From Hymenopellis radicata (taxonomy: Eukaryota > Basidiomycota > Agaricomycetes > Agaricales > Physalacriaceae), in the NCBI GenBank assembly GCA_015501595.1, contig JADNRX010001064.1:1-15148 (forward strand): a stretch of 15,148 nucleotides of DNA, read 5' to 3'. Every line of letters starts with the position of its first letter. Within the stretch, counting starts at the first letter, position 1. The translations under genes were made by a program, and so were the position numbers. Under the pieces are notes generated by a model. That model was not told where the DNA came from and made no database searches. It saw only the letters and a list, made by a program, of their open reading frames with translations. This document shows, piece after piece, positions 1 to 8,372 of the stretch.

Positions 1-145
1 GAGACGTACCCGGGAAGATCACTTCAGCGAAGAGACAGAGGAGCAGACGAAGATGTCGCGCCAGCAGAGAGGAGACGCGCCCAGGAAGAGCGCTCGGAGA
101 CGCACGGGAAGGCACGAGCAGCGTTTGTGGGCAAGGGAAGATGCA
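1..145. repeat. Degenerate GA-rich minisatellite, left fragment
   Basis: Irregular repeats of a roughly 22-25 nt unit resembling agaggagacgcacccgggaa run from the window start to about position 145. This is the same sequence that precedes copy B at 11676-12120. The strand bias (purine-rich, T-poor) keeps several frames open by composition, so open frames here are not evidence of a gene. The array lies about 130 nt upstream of the gene X start codon. Confidence 0.7.
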
Positions 146-273
146 GCCTAGAGGAGCCGATTAACAGCCAAGGGTGCGTGTTTTGCGCCATGCTACGAGA
201 TGTACGGCTCTGGTAGACCAACAGCGGAAAGCGATGTCTGTAACTCCCATCAACATTCCTCGTACAACTTTCG

Positions 274-1736
274 ATGAGCCTTGACCAGAATCTCTTCACG
301 CTCATCGTCACTCCCAGCAAGGACGACCCAAATGTCATCGATCTTGTCGACCCTAATGGCGTAGTACATTATCGAAAGCAGCGCATAACAGTCGCCCCTT
401 TGTACACGATTGAAATGTACGGTGAGTAATTCCATAGTCGACCTACACTTTTCACGAATATGCGCCCAGATTTTATGTCTGAATCACTGCTGGTGACCGC
501 CACAGCGCCCAGTCCAACGAGCAAGACAAAGATTCTTGAGCTCTGCAATCCTTCTTCTACTGTGGAACTCAAATACGCCGGCACTCTATCTTTCCGTTGG
601 GGCTTCAAGTGGGAGGAGTGAGTACCCTCCTTCATCTCAACGCGTCCCAAAACGTTGATCACGCTAAAAGCCACGATTTCGAATGGAAGCGAGAAGAATG
701 CTACATGATCCGCAAACCAGATCCACCTGTCCTTGTCGCGCTCACGAAAGAGCCGGCAGGACGACTCAAGACGAGCACTGTCCAAATCCTCGACTATAAT
801 CTAAACCGGTACGTAGGTAACACGTTTGAACGGTCAACTCAAGACCGTGTATCCCAGATTTGAGATCGAAGATAGAAAAGGCTTGGAAATCGTCATCCTC
901 ACCGCCCTCCTCACTTTCCAAGATGCCAACGAAGCCCACCACTCGACTCCCAAAGACGAGAGCCCAACACCGATCCTTGGCGCCCGTAAAACTCCCAAAG
1001 ACACTGCGACTCCTCCGCCTCCGCCACCCCCCAGGCCGCCCGCCAAGACCGGCGTAGATCGCATTGCTGAACTGCAGGCGCTCAGAGGGGAGTTCAACGA
1101 GGTGACAGTAGAGCAAGAAGGCGAAGTCGCGGACTATGCCCAGTATTGCTGGAATCTCCTCCAGGACGATGCCATGCTCTTCGTCACTGTACGCTCAGAT
1201 TCCGCGGAAGAGGTGCCCAAGGTGCTGCAGGCTGTCGAGGAGACAAAGCGCATCCGCCATAAAGCGGGCTTGGACAACGATCTGCACCAATATGTGTTGC
1301 ACGACACGCTTCCGTCCAAAGGCCCGCGACGGATAAACCTCGACAACGAGGAAAAGTACGCGACGCCAAAGAGCCTCGTCGTTCACCTGAGCAAGATTCC
1401 GATGCCCGAGCTGCAACCTACCTCTCCGATACCTCCCTCTCCTCCCACGAAGGAAGATAAAAAGAAAGGCAAAGGTACTGAGCCCTTCTTTGGTTTTCCT
1501 GTTCAATGCTCACATCCTCAGGTAAAAAGATCGCGCGTAACAGCGATCCGAGGATCCATTCGCATCAACTGCATCCTAATCAGCCGTCACCGTCCCCATC
1601 GCAGTTGGGCAATCCGTCGATATATGTTGCCCCGCCTCCGCCCAAGACCAAGGGGCGGAAGAGCTCGCCGACGCCCGAGGTGCCACCAAGGCCGGTGTCC
1701 GTGGTGGCGGGGATTTTTGACAAGCTGAGGAAGTGA
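274..1736 (+). CDS. Gene X, copy A: probable tubby/LURP-one-like protein with proline-rich tail, intact
   Basis: Five exons, 274-421, 470-617, 671-808, 858-1474 and 1522-1736, join into a 421-aa protein. All four introns (47-53 bp) are GT-AG with GTGAGT, GTGAGT, GTACGT and GTACTG donors. Residues 1 to about 170 look like a compact beta-rich domain (PLYTIEMYD, SFRWGFKWE, VQILDYNLNR) followed by a hydrophobic helix, EIVILTALLTFQD. This pattern resembles the tubby C-terminal-like/LURP-one fold found in many uncharacterised basidiomycete proteins; that assignment is inference. A seven-proline run lies near residue 198. After it come a conserved charged helical stretch (about 210-290) and a basic, proline-rich tail (352-421) ending FDKLRK, which could bind SH3 or WW domains. 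No signal peptide is seen, so an intracellular location is likely. The ATG is conserved in copy B. It lies head-to-tail-end (convergent) with gene Y. Confidence 0.85.
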
Positions 1737-2308
1737 GAGGGGAGGCGTTGAGAAATGGACTCCATGGAAAAATCTGTACAATATTGTTGTCGAATATTTT
1801 TATACACATCGATAACCGACCGAGTGGAATTACCTCGTCGGCGGGGATTGTGAAGCAACATAGCGCTCTTCCCGGAAATGCTGCGATGTGATTGGATTAT
1901 CTTGAGGCAATCAGAAAGCTCTGAATGATCAAGTTGACTTGGACTTTCACATCAGTCTTGATTGAAATTCTCCATGGGGCGCCTGTCCTCGACAACACAT
2001 CTCTATTCGTAATGTAGTAAATGCATGTCGTCTCTTTTCGAGGGGACGTCAAATGAGGTGGCGTATGAATCAGTGAATAGACAACCTCAGAGTCGAACTC
2101 GATGATGAGACGGTATTCTCGCCACCGAGAATGGCCCCGTGAATTTTGTTTCGAAAGGATGCGAATCAACCGTTGAATGCAAGGAACGGCCAGCAGCCGG
2201 GAGAGAACAGTGATAGAATTGCAATGATGAAATCAAAGGTGGCGAGACAATTTATTTTAAATGCGACTCGTCATCATGACTTGGAAGGCTAAAAGTTCGA
2301 TACAGATG
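1737..2308. other. Convergent intergenic region X-Y, copy A
   Basis: The 572 nt between the stop codons of gene X (plus) and gene Y (minus) hold no supportable gene. Open frames here are not conserved in copy B, where 13735-14281 carries many indels. The region probably contains the two 3' UTRs; AT-rich stretches such as acaatttattttaaat near 2250 could serve as 3'-end signals, but none is diagnostic. Confidence 0.6.
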
Positions 2309-2590
2309 TCAGTGTGATGGACAGAACACCTCCGTCGCCTCCAGACTCAGGCATTGCCATTCAACGGCACGTCTCCACGCCTCTGCCAAATCCCCGTCTG
2401 CGTCTTCAAACCGATACGTCTTCCACGGATCCAAGTCTAACGGAGTATTAAGGAATAGTCTATGATGCGATCTATACTTACCCTCGACCTCCAGCGCGTC
2501 AAGTCCATCTGTCCGGTCATGACCGGGGTAGAAGAACGCGATATTAGACGTGGTATGTTTGTCGCATTGACCCTCTGTCGATGTAGACAT
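2309..2590 (-). CDS. Gene Y, copy A: small hypothetical acidic protein, two exons
   Basis: Exon 1 (2590-2482) and exon 2 (2436-2309) join across a 45-bp intron (GTAAGT donor, TTAG acceptor) to encode 78 aa. The sequence starts MSTSTEGQ, contains FFYPGHDRTDG and DLDPWKTYRFEDADGDLAEA, and ends FCPSH. It is acidic, with no signal peptide or membrane segment, and I do not recognise the family. An in-frame ATG at 2647 exists. I prefer 2590 because the TATA-like CTTATAAG at 2690-2683 would place transcription start at or beyond 2647. Copy B supports the splice model: it deletes one exon codon and keeps the frame, while its intron gains 8 nt. Unspliced read-through is open in A but broken in B. Confidence 0.7.
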   Translation of the reverse strand: MSTSTEGQCDKHTTSNIAFFYPGHDRTDGLDALEVEGKYRSHHRLFLNTPLDLDPWKTYRFEDADGDLAEAWRRAVEWQCLSLEATEVFCPSH

Positions 2591-2682
2591 GATGATGGAA
2601 GATTTATCGGAGTCGACTAAGCACCGAAGGACTCGGAGGTGGGACAAGGAGAGGTTGCGGCGAGGGAGACCGCGATGGCATG

Positions 2683-2690
2683 CTTATAAG
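2683..2690 (-). promoter_or_regulatory. TATA-like element upstream of gene Y, copy A
   Basis: CTTATAAG lies about 95 nt upstream of the chosen Y start codon and is unchanged in copy B at 14658-14665. The motif is palindromic, so direction is inferred from the neighbouring gene. Confidence 0.45.
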
Positions 2691-3060
2691 TACTTTCGAC
2701 AGGGAAAGAAGTCCTATTATTACTCGAGGTCTGCAGTGCGCATTAGCTGTTAAGAGGCTGAGTCTGTGACATGTGGGTGGTGCGAGGGGCTGTGCAAAGA
2801 AAGTGTAGCAGATAATAGATTGTGGTATACGACATCCTGAGAATCTTGAAGGAGAAAGAAAATTAGTCCGAAAAGTGTGTTCTTCACCTTCAGACGCGTC
2901 GCAATGGGGTCGCTATGGAAGTCACTAGTCAAGCCAGTCAAGAGCAATCAGGTTCAAGGCTGGAATAGTCTTTCTCACGAGGCACCGCCACCGGGCGAAC
3001 TGTTCGTTCTCTTGTTCCACCTTCATGTTAGAGCGCTGCTCATACGGCAGTACATTCTAT
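2691..3060. other. Intergenic region Y-Z, copy A
   Basis: About 370 nt between the Y promoter and the 3' end of gene Z, both on the minus strand. No gene is supported. It is identical in copy B, so conservation here reflects the homogenised tract and is not evidence of function. Confidence 0.5.
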
Positions 3061-3702
3061 TTATTCTTCATCAAGTCCAAATAGTTGATCTACTAGTGAA
3101 TCACCAGTCGCTGATGGCTGCCATCCTTGGGGCCCCTGCAACTCTGACGCTGGTTTCTCCTCCTCCGCGGCGCGCCGTGACCTCTTCTTGCCTTTCCTTT
3201 GGCTTTGGTCACCCGATGTGCTCTGAGACTCTTCTCTCTCTCTGCGCTCTTTAGCAAAATACCACTCATCTGTTATATCCTTCTTCACCGACATCGACGC
3301 CCGCCAGAATCCGTCTCCGGGAGTCCAAAACGAACAGAGATACATTTCGTCAAAGGTGCTTCCCATGAGCCCTGATCCGATAAGCCAGTTCGGATCTGTG
3401 CAGTGTATTGTGCCGTTCAAGCATAGCTATACGGTCATTGTTATCAGATACGCTTCGAGGAAAGACTCGGGACGTACCTGGATGAATTCTTCGTACTGCC
3501 CAGCGATAATCTCGGCTAACTCTCCTCTCGAAATAACATCGCCTTGTGATGTCCTCGTAGGAATGGTGATCAACCACTCGAAATGCTCATAACTCGGCCA
3601 CTGATGTTTCGTTCGGTCAGAACCAAACGAGGGACTCACGCATAAAAGGAAGCGTACTTCATCCATCTTTTCCTTGAACACTGCTTCGTCCAGATCCCTC
3701 AT
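3061..3702 (-). CDS. Gene Z: hypothetical protein with basic C-terminal tail, three exons
   Basis: The proposed exons are 3702-3640, 3600-3478 and 3426-3061, giving 183 aa. The second intron (3477-3427, 51 bp, GTACGT ... TATAG with CTGATAAC) is convincing. The first (3639-3601) is only 39 bp; it has GTGAGT, a CTGAC branch point and CAG. It is a multiple of three without a stop, so it could instead be translated. Recognisable stretches are FEWLITIPTRTSQGDVISR, NWLIGSGLMGSTFDEMYLC, a likely nuclear localisation stretch RKGKKRSRR, and the end QLFGLDEE. The frame stays open upstream of the ATG to about 3806, so extra 5' exons are possible. No known family is recognised. The last 113 nt recur exactly at the right window edge in copy B. 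Confidence 0.6.
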
Positions 3703-3810
3703 TCCTTGTCGAGCAAGACAATCCGACAGAACGCCGTCAAATGAGTCGTTAGTACGCCTCGAGTCGAAGTCGAATGGCACATCCCCGGCGCAGAGGCAAG
3801 CGTTCCACGT

Positions 3811-4662
3811 TCACGTCGTCGTCCCCAATGAAAGTCCAGTGTTCGATGGCCGTGAAACAAGTCCCGAGTCGAAGTAGCTGACAGTAAAGTCAGTATTGAA
3901 TGTGATAATCGATGAAAGGACACTTACAATCGAACGGGGACACGACGGCCTTCTGCAAATACATGAGTGAAAGCTAGATCAGTAGAGTGTTGGTGAACTG
4001 CTCACCAATAAAGCAGCCTTCGAAAGTAAAGCTAAGCCGCTATTAAGGCGACGGACGGACGTCGACACCCAGTCGGAACCCGCCGTCTCGTGGATCAGCC
4101 GGCGCGAAGCCAAGCTGTTACTCACCGGCGCGTAGCCAAATGATTCCGTCCGACGGTGTCAAGCAGGTAGTTTCGAACACCATCTTGGGCATGAAATTGA
4201 AACAGATATCTGTGTAAAAGGGGTCAGCTACGGCCATGAGAGGGTCCTTTGTCTGCTTACCATTGAGATAAGTAAATGGTGTGCGGAATGGAAGTAAACT
4301 ACTAGGCTACGCAATCTATACAGAACGGGAACTAGTCAGCAACGGTAACACAATAATCGATCAAAGGACACTCACAATTGAACAAGGAGGGGGGGTGCGC
4401 CGCCCTTCTGTAAATACATGAGTCAAGGTTAGATCAGTAGAGTGGTGGTGAACACCTCACCAATAAAGCAGCCTTCAAAAGTAAAGCCAAGACCAGAATC
4501 AGACAAGGCAACGGACGTCGACACCTTGAGTTCGTCGTATGGCGGAACCCGCCGTCTCGTGGATCAGCCAGCGCGAAGCCCAACGGCTACTCACCGGCGC
4601 AGAGCCGAATGATTCCGTCCGACGGTGCCAGGCAGGTCGTTTCGTTGTTGGTGAACACTATG
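3811..4662 (-). CDS. Intron-rich gene W, 3' part: twice-repeated cysteine-containing cassette (5' end unresolved)
   Basis: Eight exons join in one frame to a TGA: 4662-4595, 4472-4461, 4407-4376, 4306-4261, 4209-4126, 4017-4006, 3952-3928 and 3877-3811. The introns have standard donors (GTGAGT, GTGAGG, GTGAGT, GTAAGC, GTGAGT, GTGAGC, GTAAGT) and mostly clear branch points (TAGCTGACC, TTGCTGACT, ATACTGACT). The product repeats a cassette: ETTCL[AT]PSDGII[RW]L, then [CR]AGCFIEGRR[TV]P. The two 12-nt micro-exons and the long introns before them (about 122 and 108 bp) are the weakest part of the model. A 39-bp intron ending CCACGAG is an alternative, but it does not keep the frame. I do not recognise the family. 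Exons farther upstream probably exist, towards 5.2 or 6.1 kb. Confidence 0.4.
3878..4662 (-). repeat. Tandem duplication of a multi-exon cassette (units ~3895-4210 and ~4350-4662)
   Basis: Two blocks about 440 nt apart are clearly homologous across exons and introns. Shared stretches include acatgagt, ctagatcagtagagtg or its close variant, caataaagcagccttc, gtcgacacc, cccgccgtctcgtggatcag and gattccgtccgacggtg. Corresponding splice sites are conserved in position, with donor variants such as GTAAGT versus GTGAGT. Confidence 0.75.
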
Positions 4663-5039
4663 CTGCAGAAAGACGACGGCATTGGTAAGTATTCAGACAA
4701 CAAGAAGGGAGCCTGACTAACATGAACAAGGCAGCAGTAAGGGTATACTAACACCACTCGATAAGAACAGTTACTAGTCGAACCAAGACCGCGTCTCGTC
4801 TGACAATTTACCCAGAGGCGGCGCAGTACCGAGGCGAGCGGTACTGTGATACGTATGAGTTCAAAAGTCGAACAAGACGAAATCGACGACTCACTTTGTC
4901 AGAATTTCCGGTCGAGAGTCAAGTAGCGAGCGACACAGAGGTGGACTACGATTGTTCGTCGTCGTAGGTCCTTGCATCGGTCCGTAAGGCGGACTCCCCT
5001 GATATCCATGGCAGGAGCCGACGCGGAGTCAACTGGTAC
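4663..5039. other. Unassigned stretch between W cassettes
   Basis: About 380 nt without a confident exon. A minus-strand GTTAGT donor near 4721 could splice to the CTGCAG acceptor at 4663-4668, linking a short exon (4722-4747) in frame with the W cassette. On the plus strand 4685-4690 reads GTAAGT and is followed by a GACTAAC branch-like motif, so strand is ambiguous here. Confidence 0.35.
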
Positions 5040-5224
5040 CCATCGTCGCAGAGCCAAGTGAAATTGTCGTCGGGTAGAACGAGTAGCGAGTGCGGCACTC
5101 CCGAAGAGTGAGATGCGCAAACAAAGCCGTAACCTGTAGAGAAAGGTAAGCATGCGGATATCAAGTATAGCAGTGACTCACCGACGAGACAACTGAGGCT
5201 ACATTGAGGTTCAACTAGAAAGCC
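5040..5224 (-). CDS. Third diverged W-type unit (two exons, partial)
   Basis: Exons 5224-5182 and 5133-5040 join across a 48-bp intron (GTGAGT ... pyrimidine tract ... CTACAG). They read GFLVEPQCSLSCLV, then GYGFVCASHSSGVPHS and LPDDNFTWLCDDG. The PDD...W-L-C-D-D-G end aligns with PSDGIIRLCA in gene W, and the following non-coding bases (gggagtccgcc) align with gggttccgcc after the W cassettes. An upstream 40-bp intron (5264-5225, GTAAGC ... TCAG) is plausible. Cysteine content suggests an extracellular protein, but no function can be assigned. Confidence 0.35.
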
Positions 5225-5264
5225 CTGATAAGTCAACCATTAGAATGAAGACATACGAGCTTAC

Positions 5265-5829
5265 CTCTGGTAGTTGAGGAGGTCGCGGTCGAACGTGGTG
5301 CTGAAGGCTGCATTGTCAACGGCCTCTAAAGTGCCAAACTAAATGGTGGCCAGCATGTCGTCGTCGTACGGATGAGAAGGAGACGGCGCTGACGAGACAC
5401 TAGCAAGGCCTGGTAAGTATTCGTCAATGGAGAGGAATATAGGATGACTGACCTGTACTAGCGCGGTAATCATTTGAAGGAGTAGCCTACGGGCGGGGAA
5501 CAGAATGAGGTTCAATATGTGAGGGGGTAAATTGTAGCCTACCGTTTGACTCTAGTCGTCATTTAAAGACTTTTGTAGCGCCCGAGACCAAGCCTGGTCG
5601 GGTCCGAATGGGAAAAGCACCAAGTCAAGTCGGGTCGCAGGAGCGGCTTGGACGCGTTTAGACACGGCGTCTGAGTTAATTGTCAGTAAAATTCCAATGG
5701 AGGACGAGCAGGCCGACATACCTTGGAGGCTGTATCAACAAGAGGTAAGTACGGCGTCAATGAGAAAAGGCTGAACAACACACTAAGAAGTCGAACTATG
5801 GGATCATCGCTGAACAGAGCCTTGAAGAC
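5265..5829. other. Stretch with possible micro-exons, no confident gene
   Basis: Minus-strand splice-like signals recur: GTAGGC ... CGTAG, GTCAGT ... CCAG, and GTATGT ... TACTGAC ... CTCAG near 5720-5670. After the last of these an acceptor leads into about 39 open codons (DAVSKRVQAAPATRLDLVLF and onward) ending in a TAG near 5554. Plus-strand GTAAGT motifs at 5413 and 5745, each followed by a shared TCAATG, are also present. The stretch may be decayed or very intron-dense coding DNA. Confidence 0.3.
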
Positions 5830-6135
5830 TTAGCCCACGCTGTTGCCGCCGCCGGACCCGCGAATGTTGAAGCCGAGAGCGCGCCCCGCGGGAACACAAT
5901 AGTAGCTTGCAAGATAATTAGAACGCTCGTCGCCGATAGAATTAATAGAAACGACGTACCAGAGCAGCAAAAGGCCATGAGAGACGGCGCCGAGGCTAGA
6001 GCTGAGAAGAATCGTGAGAGCAAGTAGATGATGGTGGAGGAGGAAACCCACGCTGTGACGATCAGCAGGGTTAGCGGTCACGTTTTGGACGCGTCGGGAA
6101 GGCGATGGCGACGGCAGAAACGACGACGAGAACAT
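5830..6135 (-). CDS. Candidate small membrane or secreted protein, two exons; possible first exons of gene W
   Basis: ATG at 6135 follows a strikingly CT-rich leader (6136 to about 6200 on the minus strand) and a TATA-like GCAATAAAAGG at 6267-6257, the usual layout of a fungal core promoter. Exon 1 (6135-5960) and exon 2 (5905-5830) join over a 54-bp intron (GTACGT ... TTCTAATTAT ... CAAG) to give 83 aa. Residues about 27-58 are hydrophobic (LLALTILLSSSLGAVSHGLL), so the product would be membrane-inserted or secreted. The intron length is a multiple of three and open, so retention is possible. The C-terminus ends in glycine-rich sequence. Its promoter placement upstream of the W exons suggests it could encode their N-terminus through further splicing, which I could not demonstrate. 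Confidence 0.35.
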   Translation of the reverse strand: MFSSSFLPSPSPSRRVQNVTANPADRHSVGFLLHHHLLALTILLSSSLGAVSHGLLLLWYVVSINSIGDERSNYLASYYCVPAGRALGFNIRGSGGGNSVG

Positions 6136-6256
6136 CTGCAGAGCGAGCGAGAGAGATAGAAGTAAGAGAGAGATAAAAGTAGAGACAATGTGAGAAGGAG
6201 AAAAGGAGAAGAGGGAATGGGAGTGGGTGATGATGGATTCCGACCAAATCCCATCG

Positions 6257-6267
6257 CCTTTTATTGC
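6257..6267 (-). promoter_or_regulatory. TATA-like element before the 6135 start codon
   Basis: GCAATAAAAGG on the minus strand, about 120 nt upstream of the ATG at 6135 and followed by a long CT-rich tract. The combination fits a fungal RNA polymerase II promoter. Confidence 0.4.
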
Positions 6268-6537
6268 ATTTCCGGGCACGCCAAGCTCCAGAAGAAACGT
6301 AAGACTATTCGGATAATCTGTCGCCGTGATGCGAGAGTGGCCGTCGGGGCGAGAACTTCGGAAGTTGTAAGAGGATTATTGGGCCGCCACGGGAGACCGT
6401 TTCTAGCGTCCTACGCGTATTAACCTCCCTGACCGCGTAAAATAAAGCTGAACAACTCATTGATAGATGTGAAAATGAGGCTATGAAAGTTGTCAGGCCA
6501 GACCTCAACCGAGTGAATGAAATCCAACAGAACTCAC

Positions 6538-6741
6538 CTTCTCCTCCCGAATGCACTGATTCTTCATTCCTTTCGCTTGCGCCAAGTCTCCGCGGTCCAA
6601 AATGCTCCCGTCGTTTCAAGGAGAGGACCCTGATCGTCTGATGTGAGTCATATAGAACGAACAGACGGGGAACTGAAAAACTTGCTGATTGGTATTTCGT
6701 GGCGGCGGTGATTCGCACCGCTTCGCGTTGCGTTCTGGACA
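6538..6741 (-). CDS. Candidate internal exon of an unresolved minus-strand gene
   Basis: A 204-nt (68-codon) stretch is open between a CAG acceptor at 6744-6742 and a GTGAGT donor at 6537. The downstream intron (6537-6481, 57 bp, ending TTTCATAG) and an upstream donor GTTCGT at 6828 complete the signals. The reading includes REAVRITAATKYQSASFSVP and LFVLYDSHQTIRVLSLKRRE, then RNEESVHSGGE. No family is recognised. It may belong to the same intron-dense locus as its neighbours, but its exons could not be joined with confidence. Confidence 0.25.
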
Positions 6742-6829
6742 CTGATACTAGTCGTCATTTACGTTCTGATGAAACGTAATAGGGTCAGAGCGAAATTGAA
6801 GCGAATGAAGAACGGAAAAGGCACGAACC

Positions 6830-7893
6830 TTCTGGGTGCCAGATTGAATTCAGGATTATTGTCGCGTAATTGTCGATTACGGCCAATATGCACCACAAGT
6901 AGGGTTATACAGGGTATATACAGGTGCTAGAGTCGTCAGATTGGGCCGGCTTTCGGGGGAAACGCGAATTGCGCAAAAGTGTCGGCGGGATGGAGGAGGA
7001 GAACGACCACCTGCGTCATTTCCCCACATCCGAGAGGTCAAGATAAGATTGTCATTGCCCCAGACACGTCACAGGGTTCAAGAAATCCTCGTGTCATCGA
7101 TGGTCAGGGTCCTAAACGCCTCGCTGAGGCGTTGACGCGAAAAGTCGGGGTAAAAGCGCGTCCAGCGCTCCAAGCACCATCGGAATTTGTATTACGTAAG
7201 CCTAGAATGAGTATCCAAGTAAATTCAGGTCCGCTAGAGTCGCCAGAGAGCGGGAAAGCAAAGGTACGCGTTGGTGTAACCACGTCCAAGATCGGACTGG
7301 TCGTGGTTTGAGTGCAAGTTTACCCGATCACCTGGGGTGACCTGGGCTCGATCTATGACTTTCGAACACGACATTGATCCGCCAATTCCGGGACGATACA
7401 CCTCCTGGAATGGGGACCCAGCTTGGTATACCCGCTGCGCGAGCGGAATGAATATCCCGCGTAGGACACGCGTTGTCTTCTTGGCGACACCACGCACATC
7501 ATCTGCAGGGTTCCTAACATCGATCGCGTACGTTTCTGGGCTCCCCTGGATGGAAGTTTTCAAGAAGTTTACATTTGACGTTTCGAGACTACTCACTTGT
7601 TCGCTAAGTGGACATGTGGTATACCGGTAAGTACGTGAATTTCTCCGACTTTGGGTGTTTCCCATGTTTGAGTAGGGTATCCTACTGTACTTTCTACAGT
7701 ACTTTGGGCATCTGTACTGTCTCAAACGAGTGTCTATTATATATATATTTTATAGCAAGTCTAAGGTCGGGGTCACTTTTCTTACTTTCGCGCAATAAAG
7801 AGTAGGACAAATCAAGTTCATTTCTCGCGTAGTCTACAAATAGATATCTCTAACGGCGTAGATTCTACGTAGTTCTACCTGTTACAACGGCCC
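6830..7893. other. Unassigned region; overlapping open frames on both strands, AT-rich end
   Basis: Open frames of 100-160 codons overlap on both strands (for example plus 6979-7311 and 7337-7630, minus 7234-7725), none with a recognisable domain. The end of the region is AT-rich (attatatatatattttatag, 7736 onward). It contains a perfect 7-bp inverted repeat with a 5-nt loop at 7683-7701, an 8-bp inverted repeat (7854-7861 with 7894-7901), and a palindrome ctacgtag at 7865-7872. The string tgttaca at 7880-7886 resembles a fungal LTR terminus, but no matching TG end or target duplication was found. Confidence 0.4.
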
Positions 7894-8129
7894 CTACGCC
7901 GCGCTTTCGCTCCTACCCTCTCGAAACCACTGTAGAAATAATGCCGAATCACCGCATGAACAGGGCAGCCAGACGGAGCTGCAGTCGCCGTCGCTACGAA
8001 ATACAAAGAGTTAAGTCCGGGAAGTGATCGAAACAAAGTGAAAGGTACGAACCTTCCTCCTCCAATATTGCACATGTCGAATACTGCTCCGTGCACAGTA
8101 AAGCACGACAGCGATAGCACGCGTATGGT
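7894..8129 (-). CDS. 3' end of a cysteine-containing exon pair (5' boundary unresolved)
   Basis: An upstream exon ending at 8053 (FTVHGAVFDMCNIGGG) splices over a 59-bp intron (8052-7994, GTTCGT ... GGACTTAAC ... TTTCGTAG) to exon 7993-7894. The second exon reads DGDCSSVWLPCSCGDS before a TAG stop. The V-W-L-P-C stretch resembles the W-[LI]-x-C motif in the other units. The upstream limit given here is approximate. Function unknown. Confidence 0.3.
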
Positions 8130-8372
8130 GGTCGTCGTCGTTGTCGGGCCCATCAACATCCATAATCGCCACCGTTCAGCATCGGTTGAAATGTGGCGCA
8201 ATTTGTCGTTATTTCCATTGTCTTCACAGCAGTGAGAAGCCCGCAACGCGGGCGCAGCGGCGATGAGCCGCTGGTCACTGCTGCCAGTATCCTGAGTCAG
8301 TCGCACGCCGTTAGCCTGTGAATTTATGCAGAAATAAGGCACGTACCCAAACAGAGTTCCCCGTCGACTTAC

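Larger units (their letters stand above)
1..3173. repeat. Segmental duplication, copy A (left, truncated by window edge)
   Basis: Positions 1-3173 align collinearly, in the same orientation, with 11960-15148. The offset drifts from about 11,959 to 11,975 because of small indels. The copy contains the tail of the GA-rich minisatellite, gene X, gene Y and the 3' end of gene Z. Divergence is uneven: many substitutions and indels at 1-270 and 1740-2200, moderate in gene X, and essentially none from about 2494 to 3173. Neither true boundary is visible because the window starts and stops inside the homology. Confidence 0.95.

Noticed and set aside
834..1116. Minus-strand and alternative-frame open frames over gene X exon 4
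   Set aside because: They are shadows of the plus-strand exon; substitutions between copies favour synonymous changes in the plus-strand gene X frame.
2591..2647. Upstream in-frame ATG (2647) as the start of gene Y
   Set aside because: It lies only about 36 nt downstream of the TATA-like element, at or before the expected transcription start.
6830..7630. Plus-strand open frames 6979-7311 and 7337-7630 as a gene
   Set aside because: No recognisable motif and no convincing intron joining them, and an equally long minus-strand frame overlaps.
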